This document shows positions 10,948-19,456 of a DNA stretch of 64,000 nt, one piece after another; the stretch's first letter is position 1; each line of letters opens with the position of its first letter. The notes below the pieces were generated by a model. That model made no database searches, was not told where the DNA came from, and saw nothing but the letters and a program-made list of their open reading frames with translations. The DNA is taken from positions 124,001 through 188,000 of the forward strand of contig NZ_QEWJ01000001.1 of assembly GCF_004127215.1 (NCBI RefSeq). Reading direction: 5' to 3'. This stretch comes from Streptococcus oralis (GTDB lineage Bacteria > Bacillota > Bacilli > Lactobacillales > Streptococcaceae). Made by a program: the position numbers and the translations under genes.

Positions 10948-11373
10948 TTAGCACATTTTGTTCAACATGTCGACACGGATTTGGTGACGTCCACCGTCGT
11001 ATTTACCATTAACAAATCCTTTAGCGATGTTTTTAGCCAATTCGTCACCAACAAGTTGTGCCCCCATAGTAATCATACGAGAGTTGTTGTGGCCACGAGT
11101 CATATAAGCTGAACGTTCATCAGAAACTTCAGCAGCAACCATTCCTTTGATTTTAGTTGCGACCATGAATGGACCAGCACCATAAGCATCAATCACGATA
11201 CCAAGGTTTTGTTCTTCTTTGTTTACTTCCGCAGCAACAGCAAGAGTCACATCAACAAAGTCTTGACCTTCAGCTGTAACATCCACAACGTGGAAGTTTT
11301 CTTTTTCCAAGAAGTCTTTCACAACTTCTTTCAATCTCAAACCTGCAGCGTCTGCACCAATAACAATAGACAT
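10948..11373 (-). CDS. lacA: Galactose-6-phosphate isomerase, LacA subunit
   Basis: LacA is the partner subunit of LacB in galactose-6-phosphate isomerase. At 141 aa it has the normal length. It shares the RpiB fold but lacks the CGTG loop of LacB, consistent with an active site formed between unlike subunits. The ribosome site AAGGAG lies just before the ATG. It is the first gene of lacABCD and has a leader of about 220 bases between the predicted transcription start and the ATG. That leader contains a pair of direct repeats, and operator-like repeats lie at its 5' end. Confidence 0.95.
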   Translation of the reverse strand: MSIVIGADAAGLRLKEVVKDFLEKENFHVVDVTAEGQDFVDVTLAVAAEVNKEEQNLGIVIDAYGAGPFMVATKIKGMVAAEVSDERSAYMTRGHNNSRMITMGAQLVGDELAKNIAKGFVNGKYDGGRHQIRVDMLNKMC

Positions 11374-11406
11374 ATTGTTTACTCCTTTTTATTATTCTAG
11401 GCCAGT

Positions 11407-11457
11407 AAAGACTTTTATAGCTAGCAGTTTACCTACAAAAGACTTTCTAGCAGTTTA
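11407..11457 (-). repeat. Imperfect direct repeat in the lacA leader
   Basis: AAAGACTTTCTAGCAGTTTA (11438-11457) recurs at 11407-11431 with five extra bases (TATAG) inserted in the middle. Both copies lie in the untranslated leader of lacABCD. I know of no family that explains them. Confidence 0.5.
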
Positions 11458-11561
11458 TTGACAAATTTGATTGAATGAGATGAATACCACCTTATCCAAG
11501 TCCAGGAAACCAATTTCCTAAAAACAATCTTTCTCCGCGAAAGAGAATATAACAAGTGATT

Positions 11562-11600
11562 ATTTGTTTGTTACAAACATCATTTGTTGCTTACAAACAT
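11562..11600. promoter_or_regulatory. Tandem operator-like repeats at the lacA start of transcription
   Basis: ATTTGTTTGTTACAAACAT (11562-11580) and ATTTGTTGCTTACAAACAT (11582-11600) agree at 17 of 19 bases. Each is nearly an inverted repeat (TTTGT...ACAAA). They are 20 bases apart, two helical turns, and lie immediately downstream of the lacA -10, where a bound repressor would block transcription. LacR is the obvious candidate. Confidence 0.65.
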
Positions 11601-11629
11601 AATATACTCCTATTTTTGAAAAAAGTCAA
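11601..11629 (-). promoter_or_regulatory. lacA promoter
   Basis: A TTGACT -35 (11624-11629) and a TATATT -10 (11601-11606) are separated by 17 bases on the minus strand. Confidence 0.75.
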
Positions 11630-11659
11630 CAGTAAATGTTTGTTTTTGTGGTTTTTTAT

Positions 11660-12556
11660 CTAAAATATTTCAATATCAAAACCAATTTGATCCACTTGAC
11701 CAGCTTCTAAGAGACGAACATTCTTCTTATCTTCTAAATGATCTCCTTCTTCAAGAGATGTAGATAATCCAGACCAAGGTTCAAAGGCAATGAAAGGACC
11801 TTTATTCAAAGTTGACCAGATAATGAGATTTGGAAACTCTGCAAAGTGCACTTTCAATCCCTTCTCATGTTTACGAGAACGAAGGGCAATTGTTCTGGAT
11901 TGCAACTCATCCAAAGTCACTGCATCTGTGCTAAACAAATCATAGCTAAGGTCTAATTCTTTTTGCCCATCTAGCCATGGACTCCTATCTTGGAAGTCTA
12001 ACATTCCTGTTTCTGGGAAAGGACGTGGAACAGAGCAAGTCTCTTCTTTTTCAAACTCTAAATAGTAATCTTCATAGACGTCATCATCAAGTAGAGGACA
12101 ATTAAATCCTGGATGTCCTCCTATAAAGAATGGCATTACTTTATTCGTTTCTTTATTAAAGACTTTGTATTGAGTACGAACAGTCTTGCCGGTCACTAGA
12201 TAAGTGATTTCAAGACGGAAATGATAAGGATAGTTTTGATAGCTATTCTCATCGTCTTCGATGGCAAAAGTTACGCTGTTTTCTGTTTGATCAACTAATT
12301 CAAATTCTTTTTTACGGACCAAACCATGACGAGGAATGATTCCTTTCGTCTCCGTTCCATCTTTGTGGCTATATAAGGCTGTGTCTTCTCTCAAAGAACC
12401 ACAGATTGGAAAAAGTACTGGAGCTTGTCCACTCCAATAGCTGGAATCTCCTTGCCACAAGTACTCAATTCCATCTCGATCCTTGATTGATGACAAGGCG
12501 CCACCTAAGGTTTTAAACTGAACCGTTAACTGATCTGATTTTACTTCAATTACCAT
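11660..12556 (-). CDS. lacX: Aldose 1-epimerase-like protein (LacX type)
   Basis: This protein belongs to the galactose mutarotase-like superfamily (aldose epimerase/hexose-6-phosphate epimerase) and resembles LacX, encoded with the lactococcal lac operon. It probably interconverts anomers of galactose or a phosphorylated hexose, though LacX function is not established. Visible motifs include PICGSLR, HGLVR and GGHPGFNCP; the histidines there are candidate catalytic residues. The open frame begins at a TTG (12568), but that codon is inside the TTGGAGAA ribosome site, so I use the ATG at 12556 (298 aa). It lies between the gatC terminator and the lacA promoter. Confidence 0.85.
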   Translation of the reverse strand: MVIEVKSDQLTVQFKTLGGALSSIKDRDGIEYLWQGDSSYWSGQAPVLFPICGSLREDTALYSHKDGTETKGIIPRHGLVRKKEFELVDQTENSVTFAIEDDENSYQNYPYHFRLEITYLVTGKTVRTQYKVFNKETNKVMPFFIGGHPGFNCPLLDDDVYEDYYLEFEKEETCSVPRPFPETGMLDFQDRSPWLDGQKELDLSYDLFSTDAVTLDELQSRTIALRSRKHEKGLKVHFAEFPNLIIWSTLNKGPFIAFEPWSGLSTSLEEGDHLEDKKNVRLLEAGQVDQIGFDIEIF

Positions 12557-12591
12557 AATATTCTCCAACTATTTTTAGATTTTTATATAAA

Positions 12592-12638
12592 AAAACTAGG
12601 TTGCCACTCCCAATGTCGGAAATTGACAACCTAGTTTT
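12592..12638 (-). terminator. Terminator after gatABC
   Basis: A perfect 12-bp stem (AAAACTAGGTTG / CAACCTAGTTTT) with a 23-base loop is followed on the minus strand by seven T. lacX lies just beyond without an obvious promoter of its own, so some readthrough seems likely. Confidence 0.85.
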
Positions 12639-12664
12639 CACAATTTACATTTTATAGGAGCGAA

Positions 12665-14140
12665 TTATTTAGCATTTGCTGCGTATTCTTCGTTACGTTT
12701 GATCATTTGTTTTCTATACCAAGCAAAGATACCCACATAGAATACAAGGAAGGCAGCTGCACCAAGGATTGCTTTGATGTCACCTGTTGTAGCATTACCA
12801 ATTGCCCAACCAAATAGTTTTTCGATTGGTCCTTCAAGAGTTGAGTGAGTGATCAATTGAGTTTGGCTCACACCTTCTGGGAAGGCACCTACACCTTTAG
12901 CAAGTTCAGTTGCAAATGGAGCGATAAGAGTACCTGAAAGAAGGAAGAGTGGCAACAAGAGTGTTCCGAAGATGATCATACGGAGCAATTTACCACGAGT
13001 AACAACCAAGAGAGCTGGAGTTACACCCATAGCGATGATACCTGCAAGTGGCAAGATACCGTTTCCGACGTTTGAAAGAAGCACAGCTTCTACTAGCATG
13101 ATTGGAGCAAGTACGTTGGCACAAGCCCAGATTTCAGCACGACCAGCGATGAAAGGCCAGTCAAGACCGATGTTGAATTTACGTCCTTGAAGACGTTTAG
13201 TAGCAACGTTTGTGATACCTTGTGAAAGTGGTTCTACGGCTGCGATGAACCAAGATCCGATAAGTGAGAAGAGCTCCAAGCAGACACCGGCAGTCAAACC
13301 AAGGCTCAACCAACCTTTAATAACAAGTTCCCATTTATCGGCTCCTTCTACACCAGCAACTGGGTGTGGAGTTCCCATCAAACCAATAACGATACCAAGA
13401 ATGAAACCGATGAAGAATTTAGATCCCCAGAAACCGATTTTTTTGTTCAATTTTGCAGCGTCAAAGTCATATTTATCAAGACCTGGCAATACTTTATCGA
13501 AGATCTTATCCAAGACCATGATAACTGGGTTCATCATGTAGTTCATGTGTGTTGAAGTCATTGGTGATGAACTTGGTGCGTTAAGAAGGTCATCGAATGT
13601 TGGTTTCATCAAGTCAGAGTTGATGATTTTCAAAACACCTACAAGGACAACTGCTGCAGTTGCGATGAAAAGTGAAACCCCTTGGCTAACTCCATTGTTG
13701 TCTGCGTACCATTTGATCAAAAGACCTGTGATAGACAAGTGCCAGATATCGAAGATATCAACGTCAAGGGTATCCGTTTTCTTCATTGCAAGCATCACAA
13801 CGTTGACAATCAACATTACAAGCAAGAAGTAAAGTGTCCAAGCAGATCCCCAAGTGATGGTTGCAAGTGGTGCCCAACCAACGTCAGTGATGTTCAATTG
13901 AATACCAGTATTTTCAACGAATTTCGCAAGAGATGCTGAGAAAGCTCCGTTGAGCATACCGATGATAGCACCGATACCAGTAAGAGCGATGGCAAGTTTG
14001 ATACCACCTTCAAGCGCTTTGGAGAATTTCACTCCAAAAAGTAGAGCCAATACTGTCAAGATGATCAGCATGATGATAGGACCACCCATTTCCAAGACTG
14101 GCTTGAAAATCTTATTGGCTAGTTCGATAATGACATCCAT
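12665..14140 (-). CDS. gatC: PTS EIIC component, galactitol family (probable galactose PTS)
   Basis: This 491-aa polytopic membrane protein of the PTS_EIIC galactitol family (GatC) has about eleven hydrophobic segments. It forms the sugar channel, with GatA and GatB as phosphoryl donors. Next to lacABCD its substrate is most likely galactose, taken up as galactose-6-phosphate; homologous three-gene PTSs have been linked to galactose in oral streptococci. The ribosome site GGGAGGAAC precedes the ATG. It is the last gene of gatABC and is followed by a strong terminator. Confidence 0.9.
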   Translation of the reverse strand: MDVIIELANKIFKPVLEMGGPIIMLIILTVLALLFGVKFSKALEGGIKLAIALTGIGAIIGMLNGAFSASLAKFVENTGIQLNITDVGWAPLATITWGSAWTLYFLLVMLIVNVVMLAMKKTDTLDVDIFDIWHLSITGLLIKWYADNNGVSQGVSLFIATAAVVLVGVLKIINSDLMKPTFDDLLNAPSSSPMTSTHMNYMMNPVIMVLDKIFDKVLPGLDKYDFDAAKLNKKIGFWGSKFFIGFILGIVIGLMGTPHPVAGVEGADKWELVIKGWLSLGLTAGVCLELFSLIGSWFIAAVEPLSQGITNVATKRLQGRKFNIGLDWPFIAGRAEIWACANVLAPIMLVEAVLLSNVGNGILPLAGIIAMGVTPALLVVTRGKLLRMIIFGTLLLPLFLLSGTLIAPFATELAKGVGAFPEGVSQTQLITHSTLEGPIEKLFGWAIGNATTGDIKAILGAAAFLVFYVGIFAWYRKQMIKRNEEYAANAK

Positions 14141-14184
14141 AATAGTTCCTCCCTTTATTTTTATGGAATCTTACAAAATAATAA

Positions 14185-14490
14185 TTAACTTAGTCCGTGT
14201 TCTTTGATAGCTGCCTCAATATTGTCAAATACAGGAGCGCTCATTGCTGGAATACGGAACAAGATTGGTCCAGCTTCGATAACTGGAATACCTGGTTCAA
14301 AGCCAAGATCTGTTGCAGCGATTGGTGTAAAGATATCGTAGCCTTTCATAAGGTCTTCATTCACATCTTTTACCATAACTGCATCACAGTGAACATCGTA
14401 ACCGCGATTTGCGAGTTCTTCTTCAAGAGCACTTTTAATTTGGTGACTTGAGTTTACACCTGCACCGCAGGCAGCGAGAATTTTAATCAT
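14185..14490 (-). CDS. gatB: PTS EIIB component, galactitol family
   Basis: This is a cytoplasmic phosphocarrier of the lactose/galactitol EIIB fold. The phosphocysteine is C8 in ILAACGAGVNSS, the P-loop of this family. The open frame could extend to 14526, but the GGAGGAAAT ribosome site sits right before the ATG at 14490, giving 101 aa, a normal EIIB size. It lies between gatA and gatC. Confidence 0.92.
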   Translation of the reverse strand: MIKILAACGAGVNSSHQIKSALEEELANRGYDVHCDAVMVKDVNEDLMKGYDIFTPIAATDLGFEPGIPVIEAGPILFRIPAMSAPVFDNIEAAIKEHGLS

Positions 14491-14528
14491 TAGGATTTCC
14501 TCCGATTTTATTTTTTTAATAGACAAGA

Positions 14529-15005
14529 TTAAGCTGTCGCTTCAGCTATATAAGCATAAAGTTTTTCTGGTTCAGAAATTTTTGATAAATCTTCCAGATG
14601 GCTATTCCCTGTGAAAAAGTCCATCAACTGAGCAAGAATGTTGGTTTGACTCGAACTTGAATTGTTAATGATAAAGAAGAGTAGAGATACTTCCACTTCC
14701 TTATCAGGAGCAATCATATTGTGAAAAGTTACTGGTTTTTCTAATCGAACAACCACCACTTTCTCAGCTAGATTGTGAACAATATCTGTATGAGGAATCG
14801 CTACATTTGGCAAGTCCTTTCCCAGAAATTCCATATCTAAGCCAGTTGGAAATGACTTTTCACGCGTGATCAAGGCTTCACGATAAGTTGGAGTCACTAT
14901 TTCTCGTTTTTCCAACAGGGTTGCTACCTGATCAAAGAGTTGTTCTTGATTATCCGCTTCTAAGCAAAACACCAGGTTTTTGTCAAAGAAATGATCTAAT
15001 CCCAT
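14529..15005 (-). CDS. gatA: PTS EIIA component, fructose/mannitol/galactitol type
   Basis: This soluble EIIA domain (PTS_EIIA_2) takes phosphate from HPr and hands it to GatB. The active histidine is H72 in VAIPHTD. The length of 158 aa is typical. It is the first gene of gatABC, with a strong promoter about 40 bases upstream overlapped by a perfect cre site, so its expression should fall when CcpA is active. Confidence 0.92.
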   Translation of the reverse strand: MGLDHFFDKNLVFCLEADNQEQLFDQVATLLEKREIVTPTYREALITREKSFPTGLDMEFLGKDLPNVAIPHTDIVHNLAEKVVVVRLEKPVTFHNMIAPDKEVEVSLLFFIINNSSSSQTNILAQLMDFFTGNSHLEDLSKISEPEKLYAYIAEATA

Positions 15006-15042
15006 AAGAGTTTCCCTTCTTTCAATTAACTTTTACGTTATA

Positions 15043-15071
15043 AGTATAACACTATATGAAATCGTTGTCAA
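15043..15071 (-). promoter_or_regulatory. gatABC promoter
   Basis: On the minus strand a consensus TTGACA -35 (15066-15071) and a TATACT -10 (15043-15048) are separated by 17 bases. Confidence 0.9.
15057..15070. promoter_or_regulatory. CcpA cre site over the gatA -35
   Basis: TGAAATCGTTGTCA agrees with all fixed positions of the cre consensus TGWAANCGNTNWCA. It overlaps the -35 hexamer and the spacer, a position where CcpA-HPr(Ser-P) represses. This ties gatABC to carbon catabolite repression. Confidence 0.8.
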
Positions 15072-15074
15072 TAC

Positions 15075-15093
15075 TTTTTGTTTTATTTTGTTT
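15075..15093 (+). repeat. 19-mer shared with the lacR promoter region (copy 2)
   Basis: This is an exact copy of the 19-mer at 2980-2998. Here it lies 3 bases upstream of the gatA -35, adjacent to the cre site. Confidence 0.5.
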
Positions 15094-15123
15094 CTTTTTT
15101 GTTGATTGTGTTTTGTTAATTAA

Positions 15124-15138
15124 TTATAATCATTATCA
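15124..15138. promoter_or_regulatory. PerR/Fur-box-like sequence upstream of gatA
   Basis: TTATAATCATTATCA matches the PerR box consensus (TTATAATnATTATAA) at 13 of 14 fixed bases. It lies about 50 bases upstream of the gatA -35. The surrounding DNA is AT-rich, so chance is possible. Confidence 0.3.
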
Positions 15139-15176
15139 AACAATCTTTTTAAATTCTGTTTTCGTGCATTTCAAAC

Positions 15177-15201
15177 AAAAAAAAGACCAAAATGGGTCTT
15201 T
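15177..15201 (-). terminator. Terminator after licC (end of the lic1 operon)
   Basis: On the minus strand the stem AAAGACC / GGTCTTT is followed by a run of T, just beyond the licC stop. Confidence 0.8.
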
Positions 15202-15224
15202 CTGTTACTAATTTCTAATGTTAT

Positions 15225-15914
15225 TTAGTTAATGGAAGATAAAATTTCTTCTAGCTTTTGATAGTCCTTAACACTATCGATTTCATAGATGCTGTTGGCT
15301 TCTAATTCTTCAACATACACATCTAATTCTTTGATATTATCCTTAACCATGTTATCCCAATAGAGATCAACAAATTCACCACTTTCGTAAGCTTTGTCAA
15401 TAAAGCCAACAATCTTTTCTGCAGTTGGAGCATCCCAGAATGATACGCCGCTCAGAATACGACCAGCCTTGCTATCAACGATGATGTCTTGAACTTTATA
15501 GTCATCACCATAAACCAAGAACCATTCATTCTCACAGTCTTCACGATAAACACTGAAATAGGTTGAACGTTTAAGATCGTCTCTAAACATATTTTTGAAA
15601 AGATAGTTATCCGCATCAATAACATAGCTGTTAGCTAAGTCTTCTTTAACGAGATAAAGTGAGTAAAAATTGTTGTAATCGGCATACTTATCGTTAAAGA
15701 CTAAACGAACACCATATTTTTCTTTTAGATAATCAAATTGTTCTTTAAGGTAGCCGACAACAATGATAATCTCATCAATTCCTCGTTCTTTCAAAAATTC
15801 AATTTGGTATTCTACCAAAGGTTTTTGGTTGACCTTAACCAAGGCTTTAGGGGTATTTTCAGTCATAGGGCGCAGACGAGTTCCCAACCCCGCTGCCAAG
15901 ATAATTGCTTTCAC
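15225..15914 (-). CDS. licC: CTP:phosphocholine cytidylyltransferase
   Basis: LicC activates phosphocholine to CDP-choline, the donor used by LicD transferases to decorate teichoic acids. It is a nucleotidyltransferase with the N-terminal LAAGLGTRLRPMT loop and lysines in TPKALVKV. The 229-aa length equals that of the pneumococcal enzyme as I remember it. It is the last gene of the operon tarI-tarJ-licA-licB-licC and is followed by a terminator. Confidence 0.95.
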   Translation of the reverse strand: MKAIILAAGLGTRLRPMTENTPKALVKVNQKPLVEYQIEFLKERGIDEIIIVVGYLKEQFDYLKEKYGVRLVFNDKYADYNNFYSLYLVKEDLANSYVIDADNYLFKNMFRDDLKRSTYFSVYREDCENEWFLVYGDDYKVQDIIVDSKAGRILSGVSFWDAPTAEKIVGFIDKAYESGEFVDLYWDNMVKDNIKELDVYVEELEANSIYEIDSVKDYQKLEEILSSIN

Positions 15915-15925
15915 GCTATTCTCCT

Positions 15926-16804
15926 TTATTCTTTAATAATAATATAAACACCAGCCATAACAACAAGCGATGTAATAATGGTCACCATATCGAGTGGTGT
16001 ACCTAAAAGCATTGCTGAGAACAGTACTGTCCAAACGACATAGCTTACGTTCAAACCAGTTGCTTTTGCTGGTTGTAGCCGATTGATTGCAATGTAATAA
16101 GCCAAATAAGAAATCATATTACATGCTGCAAAGACTAACATCAAACCGAGTAATTGTCCATCTGCCACTTCTGCAAATGAATGGTGTGAAAAGAGCACAA
16201 TCACAAGATAGGACAAGAATGAGGTTACTTGACGGATTAATAGTGCTTCAATTTCACTTAATTCACTTTCCATGGCGTAGGAACTAAGAACACTCTCACT
16301 TCCCCAAGCGATGGCACAAACTAATGCACAAAGAATTCCGATATAAAAAGAATTAACCTGCTCAACTTTGTATGTCTGGGCAATAATACCAGCGATAATC
16401 AACAGAATACCAAAGACAGTATTCTTAGATACCTTGTGTTTCAAAATGAAAAATGCGAGTAAAACAGAGACTGCTGGGTAGATGGCTGATACTGAAGATG
16501 CAAGAGAACTACCGATATACTTAACCGCATAAAGATTGGCCTGCATTCCTATTGGTCCAGCTAGCAAGGCTCCGATAATAACACTGACATTTCGGATATT
16601 TAGGAAAATTGAAAAGCGAACTTTCCCTTCTCTAATCAAGAGAAAAGCTAATAAAATAAAGATACTCAAGAAGTCATGCGCTGCTGCTACCACAAAGGGG
16701 GAAAGATTTGTAAAAATTGAAAAGATATAAGCACTGATTGTCAGTCCTAGCCCCCAGAAGATCCCTGAGAGCAGACCGAAAGAAACACCATTTTTATTCT
16801 TCAT
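15926..16804 (-). CDS. licB: Choline transporter, DMT/EamA family
   Basis: LicB imports choline. The 292-aa protein has about ten predicted transmembrane helices in two EamA repeats, as in the drug/metabolite transporter superfamily. The open frame reaches 16834, but GGAGGTTAGG directly precedes the ATG at 16804, and that ribosome site overlaps the licA stop. One base separates the licA stop and this start, so the genes are coupled. Its product supplies LicA. Confidence 0.94.
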   Translation of the reverse strand: MKNKNGVSFGLLSGIFWGLGLTISAYIFSIFTNLSPFVVAAAHDFLSIFILLAFLLIREGKVRFSIFLNIRNVSVIIGALLAGPIGMQANLYAVKYIGSSLASSVSAIYPAVSVLLAFFILKHKVSKNTVFGILLIIAGIIAQTYKVEQVNSFYIGILCALVCAIAWGSESVLSSYAMESELSEIEALLIRQVTSFLSYLVIVLFSHHSFAEVADGQLLGLMLVFAACNMISYLAYYIAINRLQPAKATGLNVSYVVWTVLFSAMLLGTPLDMVTIITSLVVMAGVYIIIKE

Positions 16805-16805
16805 C

Positions 16806-17663
16806 CTAACCTCCATAATAGGCCAAACCGTCAACAGCTCTTTGGTAACGACTCACACCATACTCTCCAAAGTCAGCACCCTGAGCTTCTTTGTACACTG
16901 TCCACAAACTCCAGATGGTATCTTGCAAAATTTTATAGATTCGAATCTTTTCACGAGATACTGGAGTTTTGTCACTCTCATAGTAGGTTAGGAAATCTTC
17001 TTCTTCCTGATTTGTAAATTCAGACTCCAAAAAGAGAGCTGCCAAATCCCACATCGGGTCATTCATGGAAGAGTATTCCCAGTCGATCAAATACATGCGT
17101 CCTTGGGGTGACTCGATAAAGTTTTCTGGTACCAAATCAATATGACAAGACTTTCTGTCAACACCTAAGTCAGCCAATTTTTTCTCTAGTGAAAATACAT
17201 CTTTTCTTACAGCTTCATAATTGGCGTAAGGGATATTCCCATCAATCAGGGCTTCGTATTTTTTGATTTCTTCAAAAGGTGCAAATTCCCCTCTTAGTTC
17301 TTTGCCTGATGCATGAATGGTCTGTAGAATCGGAGCAATCTTTTCAAATTTGGTCTTAATCGAAGTGGAATCAAGAGTTGTTGCAGATTCAATGTACTCA
17401 TTTACCTTGATTCCTGACTCAATATCAAAAAGATAATTCTTGACATCAAGATTTAAATCTTTCAACAATTCAAGATTGTATTTTTCATCTTGACGATTGA
17501 TGAGCTTTTCAGTCCCTTTCCCGAAAAATTTAACGATATAGGGTTTAGAGGTTGTTTTAACCAAATAATTCTGATTAGTCATGCCCCCCAGTTGTTCAAC
17601 ACTGAGGACTCCCTCTTCCTCAGATAGCAAGGAAGAGATTTTTTCTTTGATAAGTTTCTCCAC
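16806..17663 (-). CDS. licA: Choline kinase
   Basis: LicA phosphorylates choline to phosphocholine with ATP. It has the aminoglycoside-phosphotransferase/choline kinase fold. The catalytic loop is CHIDLVPENF, and the metal-binding aspartate is in LIDWEYSS. The protein is 285 aa, a few residues shorter at the C-terminus than I recall for the pneumococcal enzyme, because the stop codon falls inside the licB ribosome site. This should not affect the kinase core. Confidence 0.94.
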   Translation of the reverse strand: MEKLIKEKISSLLSEEEGVLSVEQLGGMTNQNYLVKTTSKPYIVKFFGKGTEKLINRQDEKYNLELLKDLNLDVKNYLFDIESGIKVNEYIESATTLDSTSIKTKFEKIAPILQTIHASGKELRGEFAPFEEIKKYEALIDGNIPYANYEAVRKDVFSLEKKLADLGVDRKSCHIDLVPENFIESPQGRMYLIDWEYSSMNDPMWDLAALFLESEFTNQEEEDFLTYYESDKTPVSREKIRIYKILQDTIWSLWTVYKEAQGADFGEYGVSRYQRAVDGLAYYGG

Positions 17664-17679
17664 AATTTACCTCCATCTT

Positions 17680-18702
17680 CTACACTTCCCACTTGAACAC
17701 TGTTTTAAAAGCAGTATTTAGGTCTGTAGCAAAGACTCGGTGAACATCCTTGATTTCTCTCACTGGTTCTTCAATATAAAGGATATTTTTCAGACGATTC
17801 GCAAACTTTTTAACTTCCATCATCTGTATTGCATTTTCAAAATCAATCCGTCCTGATCGTGACGAACCAACCAATAATAAACCTTTTTCTAAAGCATCTC
17901 GTGTATTGATATTGACCTTGTACTCGCTCACTCCCATCATGAGGATCGTTCCTTGTGGGCGAATGTAACGAATCAAATCATTGATAGCGGGACCTGTTCC
18001 ATCGCCACCACAACATTCAAATCCATGATCAAAGGTCAGATCCTCGGGAATATTATCCGTGATGTAGCACTCTTTTGCAAAAGAGAAGAGTTCCAGTTTT
18101 TCCCAATGGCGACCAATCACGATAATCTCTGCTTCTGGTAGAGTGTAATTGATAATATTGGCAACCACAAAAGCCAAACTACCATCTCCGATAACTGCGA
18201 TACGCTCTCGTTTGCTGTGGGCGAGATTCAAGAAACGATCCATAGCATGCATACCCACACTCACAAACTCGGTAATGGCTGCAACTGTGTCCTCAATGTC
18301 ATTATAAGAGACAACACGATCTTTTGGAAGAGAGACAAATTCTCTCATAAAGCCATCATAACCACTAGATAGGAAGTAGGTTCCTGTCATGTAGTTCTCG
18401 TAGAACTCCTTGTCACTCTGCATAGGCGGTTGATTTGGGACCATAACTACCTTTTGACCGATTTCATAAGTCCCAGTTGGATCTGAAATAACAGTTCCAC
18501 AAGACTCGTGAATCATAGCCATAGGAAGCTTTTTAGCCAATATCTTAGGATCACGTTTCCCTTGATAGTAACGTTGATCCGCATGACAGACCGCCATATA
18601 ATTTGGACGAATCAGGATATGATTTTCCTGATCAATGTCCTCTTCTTGGTATTTTACATTAATAAACTTTGGTTTGGTCAGTTGATAAATTTGATTAATC
18701 AT
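17680..18702 (-). CDS. tarJ: Ribulose-5-phosphate reductase (teichoic acid ribitol pathway)
   Basis: TarJ is a zinc-containing medium-chain alcohol dehydrogenase that reduces ribulose-5-phosphate to ribitol-5-phosphate with NADPH, feeding TarI. Visible features are the ligand-bearing CHADQRYYQGKR and MIHESCG segments and a dinucleotide-binding VIGDGSLA loop. The frame opens at a TTG (18720) inside the tarI 3' end. I use the ATG at 18702 (340 aa), which follows a modest ribosome site (TAAGG) and matches the N-terminus I remember for the homologue. Confidence 0.92.
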   Translation of the reverse strand: MINQIYQLTKPKFINVKYQEEDIDQENHILIRPNYMAVCHADQRYYQGKRDPKILAKKLPMAMIHESCGTVISDPTGTYEIGQKVVMVPNQPPMQSDKEFYENYMTGTYFLSSGYDGFMREFVSLPKDRVVSYNDIEDTVAAITEFVSVGMHAMDRFLNLAHSKRERIAVIGDGSLAFVVANIINYTLPEAEIIVIGRHWEKLELFSFAKECYITDNIPEDLTFDHGFECCGGDGTGPAINDLIRYIRPQGTILMMGVSEYKVNINTRDALEKGLLLVGSSRSGRIDFENAIQMMEVKKFANRLKNILYIEEPVREIKDVHRVFATDLNTAFKTVFKWEV

Positions 18703-18706
18703 AGCC

Positions 18707-19414
18707 TTAGTCTTTCTCAATCATACTTTTCGCGATTTTCAAGTCTGTCACAGTTGTGATTTTAAGGTTCGAATATTCCCCTTTTGCTAGAGCAACGTCT
18801 TTCCCTTTGATAACAAAAATCTTACATGCATCTGTCAGGATTTCCTTTTCTTGATCAGATAGGGAACCATACAGATTCATGAAATCCTTGCAGCGAAAAG
18901 TTTGAGGTGTTTGACCTTGGTAGAGGTGAGCACGATTTGGAATATCAGTGATGAACTGACCATTGGTACTTTCAACAATGGTATCAACCGCTTCTACTAC
19001 TGTGTCAACTGCATCATGATTTTGGGCGAGTTTGATATTGTCCTGAATCATTCGAAGTGTAATAAATGGACGAACAGAGTCGTGGGTAATCACGATGTCT
19101 TCTGGAGTAATTGGACGGTAGGCATCAATGGCTTCTATAATCTTCTCGATACTGCTATTACGATCAGCACCACCCTTGGTAATGATGATACGATCCTTAT
19201 GGAGAGAGAGGTACTTGTCAACTAAGTCCTCAGCGTGTGATACCCAATCTCCATGAACTCCAACTACAATTTTTTCAATGCTTGGCTCCAAGACAAATTT
19301 TTCGATTGTGTGGACTAAAATGGGACGATCACCCAACTCTAAAAATTGTTTCGGTAAATTACTGATTCCCATGCGTGTGCCAGTTCCTCCGGCTAGAATT
19401 CCTGCATAGATCAT
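18707..19414 (-). CDS. tarI: Ribitol-5-phosphate cytidylyltransferase
   Basis: TarI makes CDP-ribitol from ribitol-5-phosphate and CTP for teichoic acid repeat units. It is an IspD-family protein with the LAGGTGTRMG nucleotide loop and the lysine in LPKQFLEL. The length of 235 aa is typical. It is the first gene of the lic1 operon. In S. pneumoniae, as I recall, tacF and licD genes lie next door; here a long gene-free region and a ybaB-family gene are found instead. Confidence 0.93.
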   Translation of the reverse strand: MIYAGILAGGTGTRMGISNLPKQFLELGDRPILVHTIEKFVLEPSIEKIVVGVHGDWVSHAEDLVDKYLSLHKDRIIITKGGADRNSSIEKIIEAIDAYRPITPEDIVITHDSVRPFITLRMIQDNIKLAQNHDAVDTVVEAVDTIVESTNGQFITDIPNRAHLYQGQTPQTFRCKDFMNLYGSLSDQEKEILTDACKIFVIKGKDVALAKGEYSNLKITTVTDLKIAKSMIEKD

Positions 19415-19456
19415 ATATATTCTCCTTTGTTTATTCTTAAAAACTCATTACCATCT

